Origin: Betaproteobacteria bacterium
GTDB lineage: Bacteria > Pseudomonadota > Gammaproteobacteria > Burkholderiales > Casimicrobiaceae
Assembly: GCA_013298695.1 (NCBI GenBank)
Contig: JAAFIS010000003.1
Coordinates: 124,001 to 188,000, forward strand
Length of the DNA: 64,000 nucleotides
Direction: 5' to 3'
A program made the position numbers and the translations under genes. The notes below the pieces were generated by a model. It was given only the letters and a program-made list of their open reading frames with translations, made no database searches and was not told the DNA's origin. Positions 1-9,042 of the stretch are shown piece after piece (position 1 is the first letter of the stretch; each line of letters starts with the position of its first letter).

Positions 1-946
1 AGAACGGCTTGCCAGAATGCTTTTGCGCAATAGCGCGAAGCTCTTCATCGAAGCGCTCATTTACTGTCATCGCAGGCCACTGTTTCCACGCGGCAACCTC
101 CGCGTTGGGGACGAAGCCGACCCACGCGCGCTCAGCGTCAGTGCGAATGTCAACGAGCACCGCCTTGCCTTGTTGCCACCATTGAAAGGCGAGTTCGGGT
201 GACACATCGCCCGCGTAACCCTCAGCTGTGCGTGGCGTGTCGTCGTCATGAGCACCTGCATCGTGGCGTTTACCGAGCGTTCTATTTGCAGGCACCGCCT
301 CGTCAATCCGGCGCGGCTTCGGTAAATTTAGTGCGTTCATCAAGGCTACGAATTCGGCACGGGTCTTTCCTGCAAGGCGAGGATTTTGAGCGCGTTCACG
401 TCCAATTGTGCTCTGGGTGTTGCCTTTGTAATCGTGGCCTGGCCAAACGATAGTTTCGCTCGGCAGCGTGAATAGTTTTTCAGTGATGCTTGTGTAGAGC
501 GCGTCGGCTGAGCCCGATTGGAAATCAGTACGACCGCAGCCGTTGATCAAAAGCGTATCTCCGGTAAACGCATGATTCTGCCAAATGAAGCTCATACTCC
601 CTGCCGTATGACCCGGCGTGTGGATTGCACCCAGTGTTTCACCACCAAAAGTAAGCGTGTCGCCGTCTTCAAGTTGACGTGCTGCGGCGTTGATTGCACA
701 ACCCGCAGGCACAGCGACACTCGCGCCCGTGTGTTCGACCATTGCATACGCAGACGTGATGTGATCTGCATGAGCGTGTGTTTCCACGACCCAACGCAGG
801 CGCAGACCATGCTCGCGCAGCACGGCTAAATCGCGATCCATTTGCGTATCGACCGCATCGATGATGAGCGCATCGCGGGTCACCTCATCCGCCAGAATGT
901 AGGTGAACGTGAATGAATCGGGATCAAACAGCTGAATAGGTTGCAT
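1..946 (-). CDS. Persulfide dioxygenase-rhodanese fusion (3' end outside window)
   Basis: An MBL-fold enzyme of the ETHE1/persulfide dioxygenase family, expected to oxidise glutathione persulfide to sulfite with a mononuclear iron in the cytoplasm. Reading the minus strand from the ATG at 946 gives 315 residues without a stop up to the window edge. THAHADH at about 56-62 is the metal motif; HTPGHTAGS (about 109), FTGDTL (about 128) and WPGHDYKGN (about 168) supply the remaining ligands and substrate-site features. From about residue 245 a rhodanese domain begins (VLVDIRTDAER), cut before its active-site cysteine, so the protein is a dioxygenase-sulfurtransferase fusion, a known architecture in Burkholderia. 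A GGAG ribosome site precedes the ATG, and the gene starts 11 nt after the CsoR-like repressor, indicating one operon. The family call is firm; activity is inferred. Confidence 0.9.
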   Translation of the reverse strand, partial: MQPIQLFDPDSFTFTYILADEVTRDALIIDAVDTQMDRDLAVLREHGLRLRWVVETHAHADHITSAYAMVEHTGASVAVPAGCAINAAARQLEDGDTLTFGGETLGAIHTPGHTAGSMSFIWQNHAFTGDTLLINGCGRTDFQSGSADALYTSITEKLFTLPSETIVWPGHDYKGNTQSTIGRERAQNPRLAGKTRAEFVALMNALNLPKPRRIDEAVPANRTLGKRHDAGAHDDDTPRTAEGYAGDVSPELAFQWWQQGKAVLVDIRTDAERAWVGFVPNAEVAAWKQWPAMTVNERFDEELRAIAQKHSGKPF

Positions 947-957
947 CGTGGTCTCCG

Positions 958-1227
958 CTAAACATATCGTGTTAACAAACCTTCTACCTCGCTTTGCTCA
1001 ATTTCTCCGTGCTCTAGCGCGCAACCCAAGAGCGCATAAAACGAACGATCCAACGCCTTCCGCGAGGCTGCGAGCTGCTGCGCCACCGATTCACACGGCG
1101 CACCCTCTTCAATGAGGCGAATCACTGCGCGAACCTGCCCTTCAGCTCGGCGCAGTCGCAGCAATAGTTTCTTCTCTGCAGATGCCGTTAATTCTGTTGG
1201 CGCTGATCGGCGTTTTGATACGGTCAT
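958..1227 (-). CDS. CsoR/RcnR-family repressor, CstR-like thiol sensor
   Basis: A small all-helical DNA-binding repressor of the DUF156 (CsoR/FrmR/CstR) family, 89 residues. The core RRAEGQVRAVIRLIEEG is at about 26-42. The protein has only two cysteines, C45 and C69. Aligned to CsoR, the usual His and second Cys copper ligands are replaced by Ala70 and Gly74, while C69 lies one position before the His site. This argues against copper sensing and fits thiol-based sensing of persulfides, as in CstR. The neighbourhood agrees: the persulfide dioxygenase follows by 11 nt and two sulfur-transport genes are divergent. Family certain; ligand inferred from context and residues. Confidence 0.85.
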   Translation of the reverse strand: MTVSKRRSAPTELTASAEKKLLLRLRRAEGQVRAVIRLIEEGAPCESVAQQLAASRKALDRSFYALLGCALEHGEIEQSEVEGLLTRYV

Positions 1228-1258
1228 GGGTGTAGGGCGGAATTCTTTAGGTTAACAC

Positions 1259-1287
1259 TTGTATTGTATACAGGTAGGGGGTATATT
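1259..1287 (+). promoter_or_regulatory. Promoter with CsoR/CstR-type operator for the sulfur-transport genes
   Basis: A -35-like TTGTAT (1259-1264) and a -10-like TATATT (1282-1287) are 17 bp apart. The spacer and -10 hold an imperfect inverted repeat around 1267-1285 with TATAC on the left, GTATA on the right and a G-rich centre, the layout of CsoR/CstR operators. It lies between the divergent repressor and transporter genes and could control both. Confidence 0.5.
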
Positions 1288-1337
1288 GAATATAAGCTGA
1301 TTCGGTTTACAAAGTATCAAACAAAAGGATGTTCGGT

Positions 1338-1742
1338 ATGCACCCTTACGTCATCTCGCTGATCGGCGGACTGCTGATCGGCATCTCAGTATTCATCATG
1401 GCGCGCGGGCTTGGCCGCGTTACCGGCATTAGCGGCATCGCTGCCAGCGCGCTGGTGGCGCGTGACAGCGGCTGGCGTTGGGCATTTTTACTGGGGCTGT
1501 TGCTCGGAGGCTGGGCGATCTCGTCGCTGCTAAATCTTTCGGCGACGCCCGTAGCAAGTGGTTGGTCCCTGCCGATCGCGGGGTTGCTCGTGGGCTTCGG
1601 AACGGTGCTTGGCAGCGGCTGCACCAGCGGGCATGGCGTTTGTGGGATCGGCCGACTATCGGTGCGCTCGATCGTAGCCACAGTCGTATTCATGGCCGCA
1701 GGCATCGCAACAGTTGCGTTGCTGCGCGCGCTTCAATATTAA
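1338..1742 (+). CDS. YeeE/YedE-family sulfur transporter, first half
   Basis: Inner-membrane protein of 134 residues from the YeeE/YedE (DUF395, sulfur transport) family, likely importing thiosulfate or a related sulfur species. It has four hydrophobic segments and near the C-terminus the signature [17 protein letters not shown], whose cysteines are thought to relay sulfur. The ATG at 1338 is chosen over 1329 because AAAAGGA at 1323-1329 is correctly spaced only for 1338. It is followed after 9 nt by a second family member; such split pairs together equal one full-length YeeE. Divergent from the persulfide-responsive operon. Confidence 0.85.
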   Translation: MHPYVISLIGGLLIGISVFIMARGLGRVTGISGIAASALVARDSGWRWAFLLGLLLGGWAISSLLNLSATPVASGWSLPIAGLLVGFGTVLGSGCTSGHGVCGIGRLSVRSIVATVVFMAAGIATVALLRALQY

Positions 1743-1751
1743 GGCGCAACG

Positions 1752-2183
1752 ATGAACTCAACAAAAGCAATTGCAATGGCGTTTATCTCTGGACTCATTT
1801 TCGCTGCGGGCTTAGCGCTCGGCGGCATGATGGATCCGGTAAAGGTGCGCGGGTTCCTTGATATTTTTGGGATTCCCGCAGGTCGCTGGGATCCGTCGCT
1901 CGCCTTCGTGATGGGCGGCGCGCTGATCGTCGCCTTTGCTGCGTTTCGTCGCGAATGGATGCGCGCGAAGCCTTGGGCAGGCGGAGTGTTTGAATTCCCG
2001 TCAGCAAAACAAATCGACGCGCGATTGATTCTCGGCGCGGTTTTATTCGGCATGGGCTGGGGGATAGCGGGCTACTGCCCAGGTCCGGCGATTGCAAGCG
2101 GGCTCGTGGGCGGAAGCTCAATCTTGATTTTTCTTGCGGCAATGGTTGTTGGCATGTTGATCGCGAAACGAGTCGCTAAGTGA
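1752..2183 (+). CDS. YeeE/YedE-family sulfur transporter, second half
   Basis: Second half of the split YeeE/YedE transporter, 143 residues, inner membrane. The motif GGMMDPVKVRGFLDI near the N-terminus and WGIAGYCPGPAIASG near residue 105 are typical; the cysteine in GYCPGP corresponds to a conserved functional position. Several hydrophobic helices are visible. It lies 9 nt downstream of the first half and its stop codon overlaps the GTG start of the next small membrane gene, so the three are one transcription unit. Confidence 0.85.
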   Translation: MNSTKAIAMAFISGLIFAAGLALGGMMDPVKVRGFLDIFGIPAGRWDPSLAFVMGGALIVAFAAFRREWMRAKPWAGGVFEFPSAKQIDARLILGAVLFGMGWGIAGYCPGPAIASGLVGGSSILIFLAAMVVGMLIAKRVAK

Positions 2184-2557
2184 GCTTGCAAGAAGTGTCA
2201 ACTCAGCTTGAGCGGCGGATAGAGCGCGACATCGTGCTGGTGCAAGCGATGCGCAATACGATCATGGTGGCAAGCGTGTTGGTATCTGCATCGCTGCTTG
2301 GCGCGATGGCCTTCGTTGGCGCAACTCACGGCTTGGCATCAAGTGAATACCGATTGCTGCGCTACGCGATTGGCGCGCTCGCATTGTTGGCTGTTGCGTT
2401 TTCCTCGGTCGCGCTGGTACGTCTTTCGCGCGCTAGCCGAGATACCGATCATCAAGTCATTGAAGTTCATTGGCGCGCGGCGCACAAGTACGTGATCGTC
2501 GCAGCTGGATCGTTGATCGCTTTTACGTTTGGGGCGTTGTGGGTTTCGCTGGGCTAA
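2180..2557 (+). CDS. Small membrane protein coupled to the sulfur transporter
   Basis: 125 residues, starting at a GTG that overlaps the preceding stop codon (GTGA), so probably translationally coupled. A basic and acidic N-terminal stretch (about 1-28, possibly helical) is followed by three hydrophobic segments at about 29-50, 60-83 and 104-124. There is no cysteine and no motif I can assign; a remote resemblance to DUF599-type proteins is possible but weak. Position implies a role with the YeeE/YedE pair, but the function is unknown. Confidence 0.65.
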   Translation: MSLQEVSTQLERRIERDIVLVQAMRNTIMVASVLVSASLLGAMAFVGATHGLASSEYRLLRYAIGALALLAVAFSSVALVRLSRASRDTDHQVIEVHWRAAHKYVIVAAGSLIAFTFGALWVSLG

Positions 2558-2703
2558 ATCCGCTTGGAAGATTAGCCGACAATACAAATATAAACCCGCA
2601 AATAGAAAGATTAAGGCGTATTTGTCGTGCTAGTCGAAAATACACGAAAAATCGTTTTAGCCCAGATTGAACAGGCGCAACATCGGAACAAGTAATACCG
2701 CAC

Positions 2704-2727
2704 CAAGTTGACGTTAACGTCAACTTG
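2704..2727. promoter_or_regulatory. 24-bp perfect palindrome, predicted LiuR operator of icmF
   Basis: A perfect palindrome with half-site CAAGTTGACGTT, centred between 2715 and 2716. The identical 24 bp occurs upstream of liuA at 56959-56982, next to the liuR gene. TTGACG at 2708-2713 may serve as -35 with TATTTT at 2732-2737 (18-bp spacer), which would place the operator in the spacer as MerR-family activators require. It ends 69 bp before the icmF start codon. Confidence 0.8.
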
Positions 2728-2796
2728 CAGCTATTTTCTGCGACAATGAGTGTTCGCGCTCACGCCCTCATTTCACCTGAGCGCTGGAGCGTTGCC

Positions 2797-5700
2797 ATGT
2801 CCAATCTCGACACCAAACACCTCGTCTACAAACCTGTCAACAAAGTCCGGTTTGTGACGGCCGCTTCGCTCTTCGACGGCCACGATGCCTCGATCAACAT
2901 CATGCGGCGCATCTTGCAAGGCAGCGGTTGCGAAGTGATTCATCTCGGGCACAACCGCAGCGTGAAGGAAGTCGTCGACGCCGCGCTCCAAGAAGACGCG
3001 CATGGCATCGCGCTCTCATCCTATCAAGGTGGGCACGTCGAATATTTCAAATACATGATCGACATGCTGCGCGAAGCGGGCGCGAGCCACATCAAGGTGT
3101 TCGGCGGCGGCGGCGGCGTGATTGTGCCGTCTGAAATTCGTGAACTACACGACTACGGTGTCGCGCGAATCTTCTCACCAGAAGACGGCGCGAAACTTGG
3201 ATTGCAAGGCATGATCAACGAGATGATTCATCTTTGCGATCATGATCTTTCTAAGGTGGTTACGACGAAATCGCAAAGTCAATACACCGCGCTCGCCCGA
3301 GTGATCACTCGCGTCGAATCCGGCGCTTTCTCTGAGAGCGAGCTCAAGGACCTACGCGACCAAGCCGCCAAAGTCACCACACCAACACTCGGCATTACCG
3401 GCACTGGCGGCGCAGGCAAATCATCGCTCACCGACGAGCTCATCCGCCGTTTCCGCATCGATCAAAACGACGCGCTAAAGATTGCGATCATCTCGATTGA
3501 CCCATCGCGCCGGAAATCTGGTGGCGCGTTGCTCGGTGATCGCATTCGCATGAATGCGATCAATCACGATCATATTTACATGCGCTCCCTCGCGACGCGT
3601 GATTCGGGCGGTTCGGAAGTTTCGAAAGCGTTGCCTGACGCGATCGCCGCCTGCAAAGTCCACGGCTTTGATGTGATCTTCGTCGAAACATCGGGCATCG
3701 GCCAAGGCGACGCAGCGATTGTGCCGTTCGTCGATTGCTCGCTCTACGTGATGACGCCCGAATTCGGCGCTGCATCGCAGCTCGAAAAAATCGACATGCT
3801 CGATTTCGCCGATTTTGTTGCGATCAATAAGTTTGACCGCAAAGGCGCACAAGATGCGCTCCGCGATGTGCGCAAACAAGTGCAACGAAACAAAGAAGCG
3901 TGGACCACGTCGCCCGACGAAATGCCCGTATTCGGCACGATGGCCTCGCGCTTCGCCGACGATGGTGTCACCGCGCTCTATCAAGCGATCACGCCCGCAC
4001 TCGTCGCGAAATCAAAAGGCGCTCTTAAACTTGCCCCTGGAAAACTCGCGAAAGTCGCAACGCACGCGTCCTCACAAACGCAAGCCATCGTACCCGCGAA
4101 TCGGGTGCGCTACCTTGCGGAAATTGCTGATACGGTGCGCGGATATCATCGTTGGGCGGATGCGCAGGCGCGTGTGGCGCGAGAGCGACAACAGTTGAAC
4201 GCTACGAAGCGAATGCTCTCTGAGGCCAAGCAATCAAGCCCTGAGGCCGTCGATGCGTTGATCTCAGAAAAAACCCAAGCGCTTGACCCGCGCTCGAAAA
4301 AACTCCTCGACATGTGGCCGCAAACGGTCGCGAGTTATGCAGGGGACGAATACGTCGTAAAAATTCGCGACAAAGAAATTCGCACCCAACTCACCTACAC
4401 CTCGCTCTCAGGTACAAAGATCAAAAAGGTCGCGCTGCCGCGCTACGAAGACGAGGGTGAAATCCTCAAGTGGCAGTTGAAAGAAAACGTACCCGGTAGT
4501 TTTCCATTCACGTCAGGCGTGTTCGCATTCAAACGAGAAAACGAAGACCCGACGCGCATGTTTGCAGGCGAAGGCGATGCGTTCCGCACCAATCGCCGCT
4601 TCAGAAAAGTATCTGAAGGCATGCCTGCGAAACGCTTATCGACCGCGTTCGATAGCGTTACGCTCTACGGTAACGATCCGGCCGTGCGCCCCGACATTTA
4701 CGGCAAAGTCGGCAACAGCGGCGTATCGATTGCAACGCTCGAAGACATGAAAGTGCTCTACGACGGCTTCGATCTGTGCGCGCCGAATACGAGCGTATCG
4801 ATGACGATTAACGGCCCCGCGCCAACGATTCTCGCGTTCTTCATGAACACCGCAATGGATCAGCAGCTCGCGAAATTTAAGAGCGATAACAAACGCGAAC
4901 CGACGGACGACGAACTCGCGAAGATCAAAGCGTGGACATTGGAAAACGTGCGCGGCACGGTGCAAGCCGACATCTTGAAAGAAGATCAAGGCCAAAATAC
5001 TTGCATCTTCTCCACCGAGTTCTCGCTCAAAGTGATGGGCGATATTCAGCAGTATTTTGTACAACACAAAGTGCGCAATTTTTATTCGGTGTCGATTAGC
5101 GGCTATCACATCGCAGAGGCTGGCGCGAATCCGATTTCGCAACTCGCGTTCACACTCTCAAACGGGTTCACCTTCGTTGAAGCCTATCTCGCACGCGGGA
5201 TGCACATTGATGATCTCGCGCCAAATTTGAGCTTCTTCTTCTCAAACGGCATGGATCCTGAATACAGCGTGCTCGGTCGCGTTGCGCGCCGCATTTGGGC
5301 GATCACGATGCGCGAGAAATACGGCGCGAATGAACGTAGCCAAAAACTCAAATATCACATTCAAACCAGTGGCCGCAGTCTGCACGCGCAAGAAATTCAG
5401 TTCAACGATATCCGCACCACGCTGCAAGCTCTGATCGCGGTGTACGACAACTGCAACAGTCTGCACACCAACGCATTCGACGAAGCGATCACCACGCCGA
5501 CCGAAGAATCAGTGCGTCGCGCGATGGCGATCCAGCTCATCATCAACCGCGAATGGGGTCTCGCGAAAAACGAAAACCCGAATCAGGGCGCGTTCATCAT
5601 CGATGAACTCACCGACTTGGTGGAAGAAGCCGTTCTCAAAGAATTCGAAGCGATTTCTGAGCGCGGTGGCGTATTGGGTGCCATGGAAACCGGTTATCAG

Positions 5701-6051
5701 CGCGGCAAGATTCAAGAAGAATCGATGTTCTACGAACACAAAAAACATGACGGCTCGTACCCGATCATCGGCGTCAACACATTCCGCAATCCACACGGAG
5801 ACGCCGTGCAAGAAACGCTAGAACTCGCGCGCTCCACCGACGAAGAAAAGCAAAACCAACTCAAGCGCCTCACCGAATTCCACACAAAACACGCAAGCGC
5901 CGCACCCGTCGCTATCGCCAAACTCAAACAAGTCGCCATCAACGGCGGCAACGTGTTCGCAGAACTCATGGAAGCGGTGAAAGTGTGCTCACTCGGGCAA
6001 ATTACCGATGCGCTGTTTGAGGTGGGTGGGCAGTATCGACGGAGTATGTAG
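2797..6051 (+). CDS. icmF: Fused isobutyryl-CoA mutase (IcmF)
   Basis: Adenosylcobalamin-dependent mutase interconverting isobutyryl-CoA and n-butyryl-CoA, with a built-in G-protein chaperone; family members also act slowly on isovaleryl-CoA/pivalyl-CoA. 1084 residues, normal for the family. The B12-binding domain is first ([10 protein letters not shown] about 25-34, then SSYQGGH). A MeaB-like GTPase follows with Walker [10 protein letters not shown] (about 202-210), [18 protein letters not shown] and NKFDRKG. The C-terminal half is the substrate-binding TIM barrel ([14 protein letters not shown]). The ATG at 2797 is preceded by GGAG at 2786-2789; an in-frame TTG at 2725 lies inside the upstream palindrome and is unlikely to be the start. 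The palindrome matches the one before liuA, so control by LiuR is inferred. An ordinary methylmalonyl-CoA mutase would lack the internal G-domain. Confidence 0.95.
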   Translation: MSNLDTKHLVYKPVNKVRFVTAASLFDGHDASINIMRRILQGSGCEVIHLGHNRSVKEVVDAALQEDAHGIALSSYQGGHVEYFKYMIDMLREAGASHIKVFGGGGGVIVPSEIRELHDYGVARIFSPEDGAKLGLQGMINEMIHLCDHDLSKVVTTKSQSQYTALARVITRVESGAFSESELKDLRDQAAKVTTPTLGITGTGGAGKSSLTDELIRRFRIDQNDALKIAIISIDPSRRKSGGALLGDRIRMNAINHDHIYMRSLATRDSGGSEVSKALPDAIAACKVHGFDVIFVETSGIGQGDAAIVPFVDCSLYVMTPEFGAASQLEKIDMLDFADFVAINKFDRKGAQDALRDVRKQVQRNKEAWTTSPDEMPVFGTMASRFADDGVTALYQAITPALVAKSKGALKLAPGKLAKVATHASSQTQAIVPANRVRYLAEIADTVRGYHRWADAQARVARERQQLNATKRMLSEAKQSSPEAVDALISEKTQALDPRSKKLLDMWPQTVASYAGDEYVVKIRDKEIRTQLTYTSLSGTKIKKVALPRYEDEGEILKWQLKENVPGSFPFTSGVFAFKRENEDPTRMFAGEGDAFRTNRRFRKVSEGMPAKRLSTAFDSVTLYGNDPAVRPDIYGKVGNSGVSIATLEDMKVLYDGFDLCAPNTSVSMTINGPAPTILAFFMNTAMDQQLAKFKSDNKREPTDDELAKIKAWTLENVRGTVQADILKEDQGQNTCIFSTEFSLKVMGDIQQYFVQHKVRNFYSVSISGYHIAEAGANPISQLAFTLSNGFTFVEAYLARGMHIDDLAPNLSFFFSNGMDPEYSVLGRVARRIWAITMREKYGANERSQKLKYHIQTSGRSLHAQEIQFNDIRTTLQALIAVYDNCNSLHTNAFDEAITTPTEESVRRAMAIQLIINREWGLAKNENPNQGAFIIDELTDLVEEAVLKEFEAISERGGVLGAMETGYQRGKIQEESMFYEHKKHDGSYPIIGVNTFRNPHGDAVQETLELARSTDEEKQNQLKRLTEFHTKHASAAPVAIAKLKQVAINGGNVFAELMEAVKVCSLGQITDALFEVGGQYRRSM

Positions 6052-6083
6052 CGAGGCGGATTTAACTGCGCTACTATCGTGAA

Positions 6084-6302
6084 ATGAATACCACCAGGCC
6101 ACTAATGATTGATCCGCTCGCCGTCGACCAAGAACCGACCGACGAGCAACTTGCCGCGATCATGGATGATGTCGCGCGCGTTGCACGAGAAAAACGCGCA
6201 ATTGGCGAAGCGCGATTACAGGAGACGATGCGTGCGGATCACGCCGCCGCACAGGCGCGCATTGTGTATCTGCGAGAACAGTTCAACTTGACGCGACGCT
6301 AG
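6084..6302 (+). CDS. Small hypothetical protein
   Basis: 72 residues, charged, predicted largely helical (from about residue 18, rich in Ala, Arg and Glu). No cysteine, signal peptide or motif is recognised. It begins 33 nt after icmF and its stop lies 28 nt before the lipoprotein start, so it could belong to the same transcript. No clear ribosome site precedes the ATG. Codon use resembles that of neighbours, which is the main support for calling it a gene. Confidence 0.45.
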   Translation: MNTTRPLMIDPLAVDQEPTDEQLAAIMDDVARVAREKRAIGEARLQETMRADHAAAQARIVYLREQFNLTRR

Positions 6303-6330
6303 TTTGTTGCAAACGCTTCGTCCTCGACTC

Positions 6331-6777
6331 ATGGAAAAAATCGGGTTGGCTTTTCGAGTTACGGCTCTGGCGGTTTTCGCGCTGATCCTGACAGCTTGTT
6401 CCCGCCCCGACCCAGAAAAAGCACTGCGCGCTGCGATCTCCGAAATGGAAACCGCGTTCAAAGCGCGCGACACCGCGAAAGTGATGAGTTATCTTGCGGA
6501 TGACTTCGCACGACCGTCTTCGGGTGACATGAACAAACAGGAGGCGCGGCGAACGATGGCAGCGGTATTGCTGACAAACCCAAACATCTACATGAACGTG
6601 ACGATTCGTGACGTGGTGATCACGGGCGATTCTGCGACTGCGAAATTGGTCGTGGTGGCAGGCGGCGGGCAGGGCATTATTCCGGAACGTGCGCAGAGCT
6701 ACGACTTCATGACGCGTTGGCGGCTTGAAGGCGGAAAGTGGCTCGTGTACAGTGCGGATTGGACGGAACTGCTATGA
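6331..6777 (+). CDS. Predicted lipoprotein with NTF2/SnoaL-like fold
   Basis: 148 residues. A signal sequence (MEKIGLAFRVTALAVFALI) ends in a lipobox LTAC, so the cysteine near residue 23 would be lipidated. The mature part begins with a helical region resembling DUF4440/SnoaL-like proteins (AISEMETAFKARDTAKVMSY) and ends in strand-rich sequence with a conserved-looking W near the terminus, which fits a cone-shaped NTF2 fold. The ATG at 6331 is preferred over an upstream TTG because it starts the signal peptide. Ligand unknown. A DUF2214 gene follows after 7 nt. Confidence 0.75.
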   Translation: MEKIGLAFRVTALAVFALILTACSRPDPEKALRAAISEMETAFKARDTAKVMSYLADDFARPSSGDMNKQEARRTMAAVLLTNPNIYMNVTIRDVVITGDSATAKLVVVAGGGQGIIPERAQSYDFMTRWRLEGGKWLVYSADWTELL

Positions 6778-6784
6778 GCGAACA

Positions 6785-7234
6785 ATGAGTCTTGACGCGA
6801 ACCTTGCAATCTTTCACCACTTGCTCGCATTCGGGCTTGTGGGTGTTCTCATGGCTGAATGGGCGGTGTTACGTGGGTCGATTTCGTCAGAAGCTGTGCG
6901 TTTTCTGCCAAAGCTTGACGCAGCGTACGGCATCGCCGCGCTGCTGCTCTTAGTGGTTGGCTACCTGCGCTTGCGCTACGGCATCAAGGGATTCGCGTAC
7001 TACTCAGGCAACCCCGTGTTCTGGTTAAAGATTGCGTTCTTTGCAGCAGCAGGACTCGTCTCAATCGTCCCAACAATTGCATTCATTCGCTGGGGAAGAG
7101 CAACCAAAGCCACAAAAGCTTTGCCGAATCAAGTGCAATGGATCCGCATGAGGAGGCTTGTGGTGATTGAGTTGCACCTGCTTGCGGTCGTGATGATTTT
7201 CGCAGCAGTGATGGCGCGTGGCATTGGGCTCTAG
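6785..7234 (+). CDS. DUF2214 family membrane protein
   Basis: 149-residue integral membrane protein with four hydrophobic helices. IFHHLLAFGLVGVLMAEWAV near the N-terminus and the central YYSGNPVFWLKIAFFAAAG match the DUF2214 family of predicted inner-membrane proteins. The family has no established function; conserved histidines in the first helix might bind a cofactor, which is speculation. It begins 7 nt after the lipoprotein stop and is convergent with the VOC gene. Confidence 0.75.
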   Translation: MSLDANLAIFHHLLAFGLVGVLMAEWAVLRGSISSEAVRFLPKLDAAYGIAALLLLVVGYLRLRYGIKGFAYYSGNPVFWLKIAFFAAAGLVSIVPTIAFIRWGRATKATKALPNQVQWIRMRRLVVIELHLLAVVMIFAAVMARGIGL

Positions 7235-7273
7235 CTGGCGACGACCGAATACTGAAACACTAGCCGCGCGAAG

Positions 7274-7738
7274 CTAACCACCGTACTGCTTCGCCATCCG
7301 CGCCTTAACTTCATCCACGCTCAGCGTTTCGAGATGAGTCGAAATCCCCCAGCGATGACCAAATGGATCTTCGATTTGCCCTGAGCGATCCCCATAAAAC
7401 TGATCTTCTGCCGCCCGCGTAACTTTTGCGCCCGCGGCGACGGCTTGCGCAATCATTGCGTCGCAGTCTGGCGTGTAAATCGTCAAGAAACTCGTGGTGC
7501 CGCCGAGCGTTTTTGGACCGATCACGTTCATCTCGGGAAATTCATCTGACATCATGACGTGTGATTCACCGATCTTTACTTCCGCGTGTGCGATTGAATC
7601 TGGCTCCATATCGAGGCGCATCACTTCAATCGCGTTGAACGCTTTCTTGTAGAACTCAATTGCTGCCGCGCAGCCCTTGATCGTAAGGTAGGGCGTCACT
7701 GTGCTGTAGCCGTCGGGTTTGAAGGGTGCCTTTGCCAT
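7274..7738 (-). CDS. VOC (glyoxalase/PhnB-like) family protein
   Basis: 154-residue protein with the paired beta-alpha-beta-beta-beta modules of the vicinal oxygen chelate fold: TVTPYLTIKGCAAAIEFYKK in the first module and IEDPFGHRWGISTH near the end, typical of PhnB/YdcJ-type members. Such proteins may be dioxygenases, resistance proteins or lyases, and the substrate cannot be read from the sequence. The start at 7738 (MAKAPFKPDG) begins the domain; an upstream in-frame start would add 23 residues unlike the family. Divergent from rlmI, 72 nt apart. Confidence 0.8.
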   Translation of the reverse strand: MAKAPFKPDGYSTVTPYLTIKGCAAAIEFYKKAFNAIEVMRLDMEPDSIAHAEVKIGESHVMMSDEFPEMNVIGPKTLGGTTSFLTIYTPDCDAMIAQAVAAGAKVTRAAEDQFYGDRSGQIEDPFGHRWGISTHLETLSVDEVKARMAKQYGG

Positions 7739-7810
7739 GATTGTGGCCTCACTTGATGAATGAAATCGAAGCGTACACCCGAATAGTTTCACGCGTGCTA
7801 CGCTCACACC

Positions 7811-9034
7811 ATGAAAACAATAAAGTTAAAACCTGGCAAAGAGCGCTCGCTTTTGCGCCGTCATCCGTGGATTTTCGAGAGCGCGATTCATCCGCTCAAC
7901 AACGATGTGCACACGTTGCATTCGCTTCGCTCGGGAGACACGATTCGCATTGAATCGGACGAGGGACGGCCGCTCGCTGTTGCCTCCTTCTCGCCCACGT
8001 CGCAGATTCGCGCGCGCGTGTGGAGTTTTGATACTGAAGCGATCATCGATCATCGTTTCTTCAAAAATGCAATTCGCGCCGCGCTCGCGTGCAGGAAGGC
8101 GCTACCCATTGCGAGTAACGCGTTTCGCGCGGTGCATGGCGAAAGCGATGGTTTGCCTGGTGTGATCGTCGATGTGTACGGCGATACGGCGGTGGTGCAG
8201 ATCACGAGCGCAGGCGCTGAGCGTTGGAAAGACGCGATTGCGCAGGCGATTGTGAGTGAACTCGGCGTTGCGCGAATTTACGAGCGTAGCGACTCATCAG
8301 TGCGCAAACTCGAAGGCTTAGAGCCGCATCAAGGTTGGTTGTATCCCGCGCTAAAAGATGCTGAAACGCGCAGCACGATTGTTTCGTTTGAAGAGCATGG
8401 ATTGAAATACGAAGTTGATGTTGCGAGTGGCCAGAAGACGGGCTTCTATCTAGATCAACGCGAGAATCGTGCGCTCTTTGCCACTGCTATCAAACAATCG
8501 GGTGCGGAGCGCGTGCTCAATTGCTACAGCTACACCGGTGGCTTCACGCTCTCTGCACTTTCGGGCGGCGCAAAACACGTCACTAGTGTTGATTCATCGG
8601 CGCTCGCATTGCAACACGCGGCGCGCCATGTCGAGATCAATGGCTTCGATACATCGCGCGCAGAATTCATCGATGCCGATGTGCCTGCAATCCTTCGGAA
8701 GTATCGAACTGAAGGCGTTATGTTCGATGCTATCGTGCTCGATCCGCCGAAGTTTGCGCCAAGTGCGGCGCATGCGGAACGCGCAGCTCGCGCCTATAAA
8801 GATATCAATCGAGTCGCGTTTCACATCCTGAAGCCCGGCGGTTTATTGTTTACGTTTAGCTGTTCGGGTGGCATCGATCAGGCGCTATTTCAAAAAATCA
8901 TCGCAAGTGCTTCGAGCGAGGCAAACAGCGACGCAACGATCCTTGCGCACGTCGGCGCGACGCACGATCATCCGCACTCACTCGCGTTTCCTGAAGGCGA
9001 ATATCTCAAGGGATTGCTGCTGAGGAAGATGTAG
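7811..9034 (+). CDS. rlmI: 23S rRNA (cytosine-C5) methyltransferase RlmI-like
   Basis: 407 residues, SAM-dependent class I methyltransferase of the RlmI/YccW family, which methylates C1962 of 23S rRNA. The N-terminal PUA domain begins KLKPGKERSLLRRHPWIFES. The catalytic domain shows TGFYLDQRENR, the SAM motif NCYSYTGGFTLSALSGGA, the motif IV VLDPPKFAPS and the cysteine-containing FTFSCSGG, all family features. Length is normal. The next gene follows 8 nt later. A paralogue with a related target cannot be excluded. Confidence 0.88.
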   Translation: MKTIKLKPGKERSLLRRHPWIFESAIHPLNNDVHTLHSLRSGDTIRIESDEGRPLAVASFSPTSQIRARVWSFDTEAIIDHRFFKNAIRAALACRKALPIASNAFRAVHGESDGLPGVIVDVYGDTAVVQITSAGAERWKDAIAQAIVSELGVARIYERSDSSVRKLEGLEPHQGWLYPALKDAETRSTIVSFEEHGLKYEVDVASGQKTGFYLDQRENRALFATAIKQSGAERVLNCYSYTGGFTLSALSGGAKHVTSVDSSALALQHAARHVEINGFDTSRAEFIDADVPAILRKYRTEGVMFDAIVLDPPKFAPSAAHAERAARAYKDINRVAFHILKPGGLLFTFSCSGGIDQALFQKIIASASSEANSDATILAHVGATHDHPHSLAFPEGEYLKGLLLRKM

Positions 9035-9042
9035 ACAAACCC

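Noticed and set aside
2552-2577. GGCTAA/TTAGCC hairpin after the sulfur-transport operon
   Set aside because: The stem is only six base pairs with a 14-nt loop and no T-tract, too weak to call a terminator.
2660-2676. A single GCCC-N9-AGGC palindrome upstream of icmF
   Set aside because: It has one mismatch and no partner at plus or minus 67 bp, so it is not counted as a paired element.
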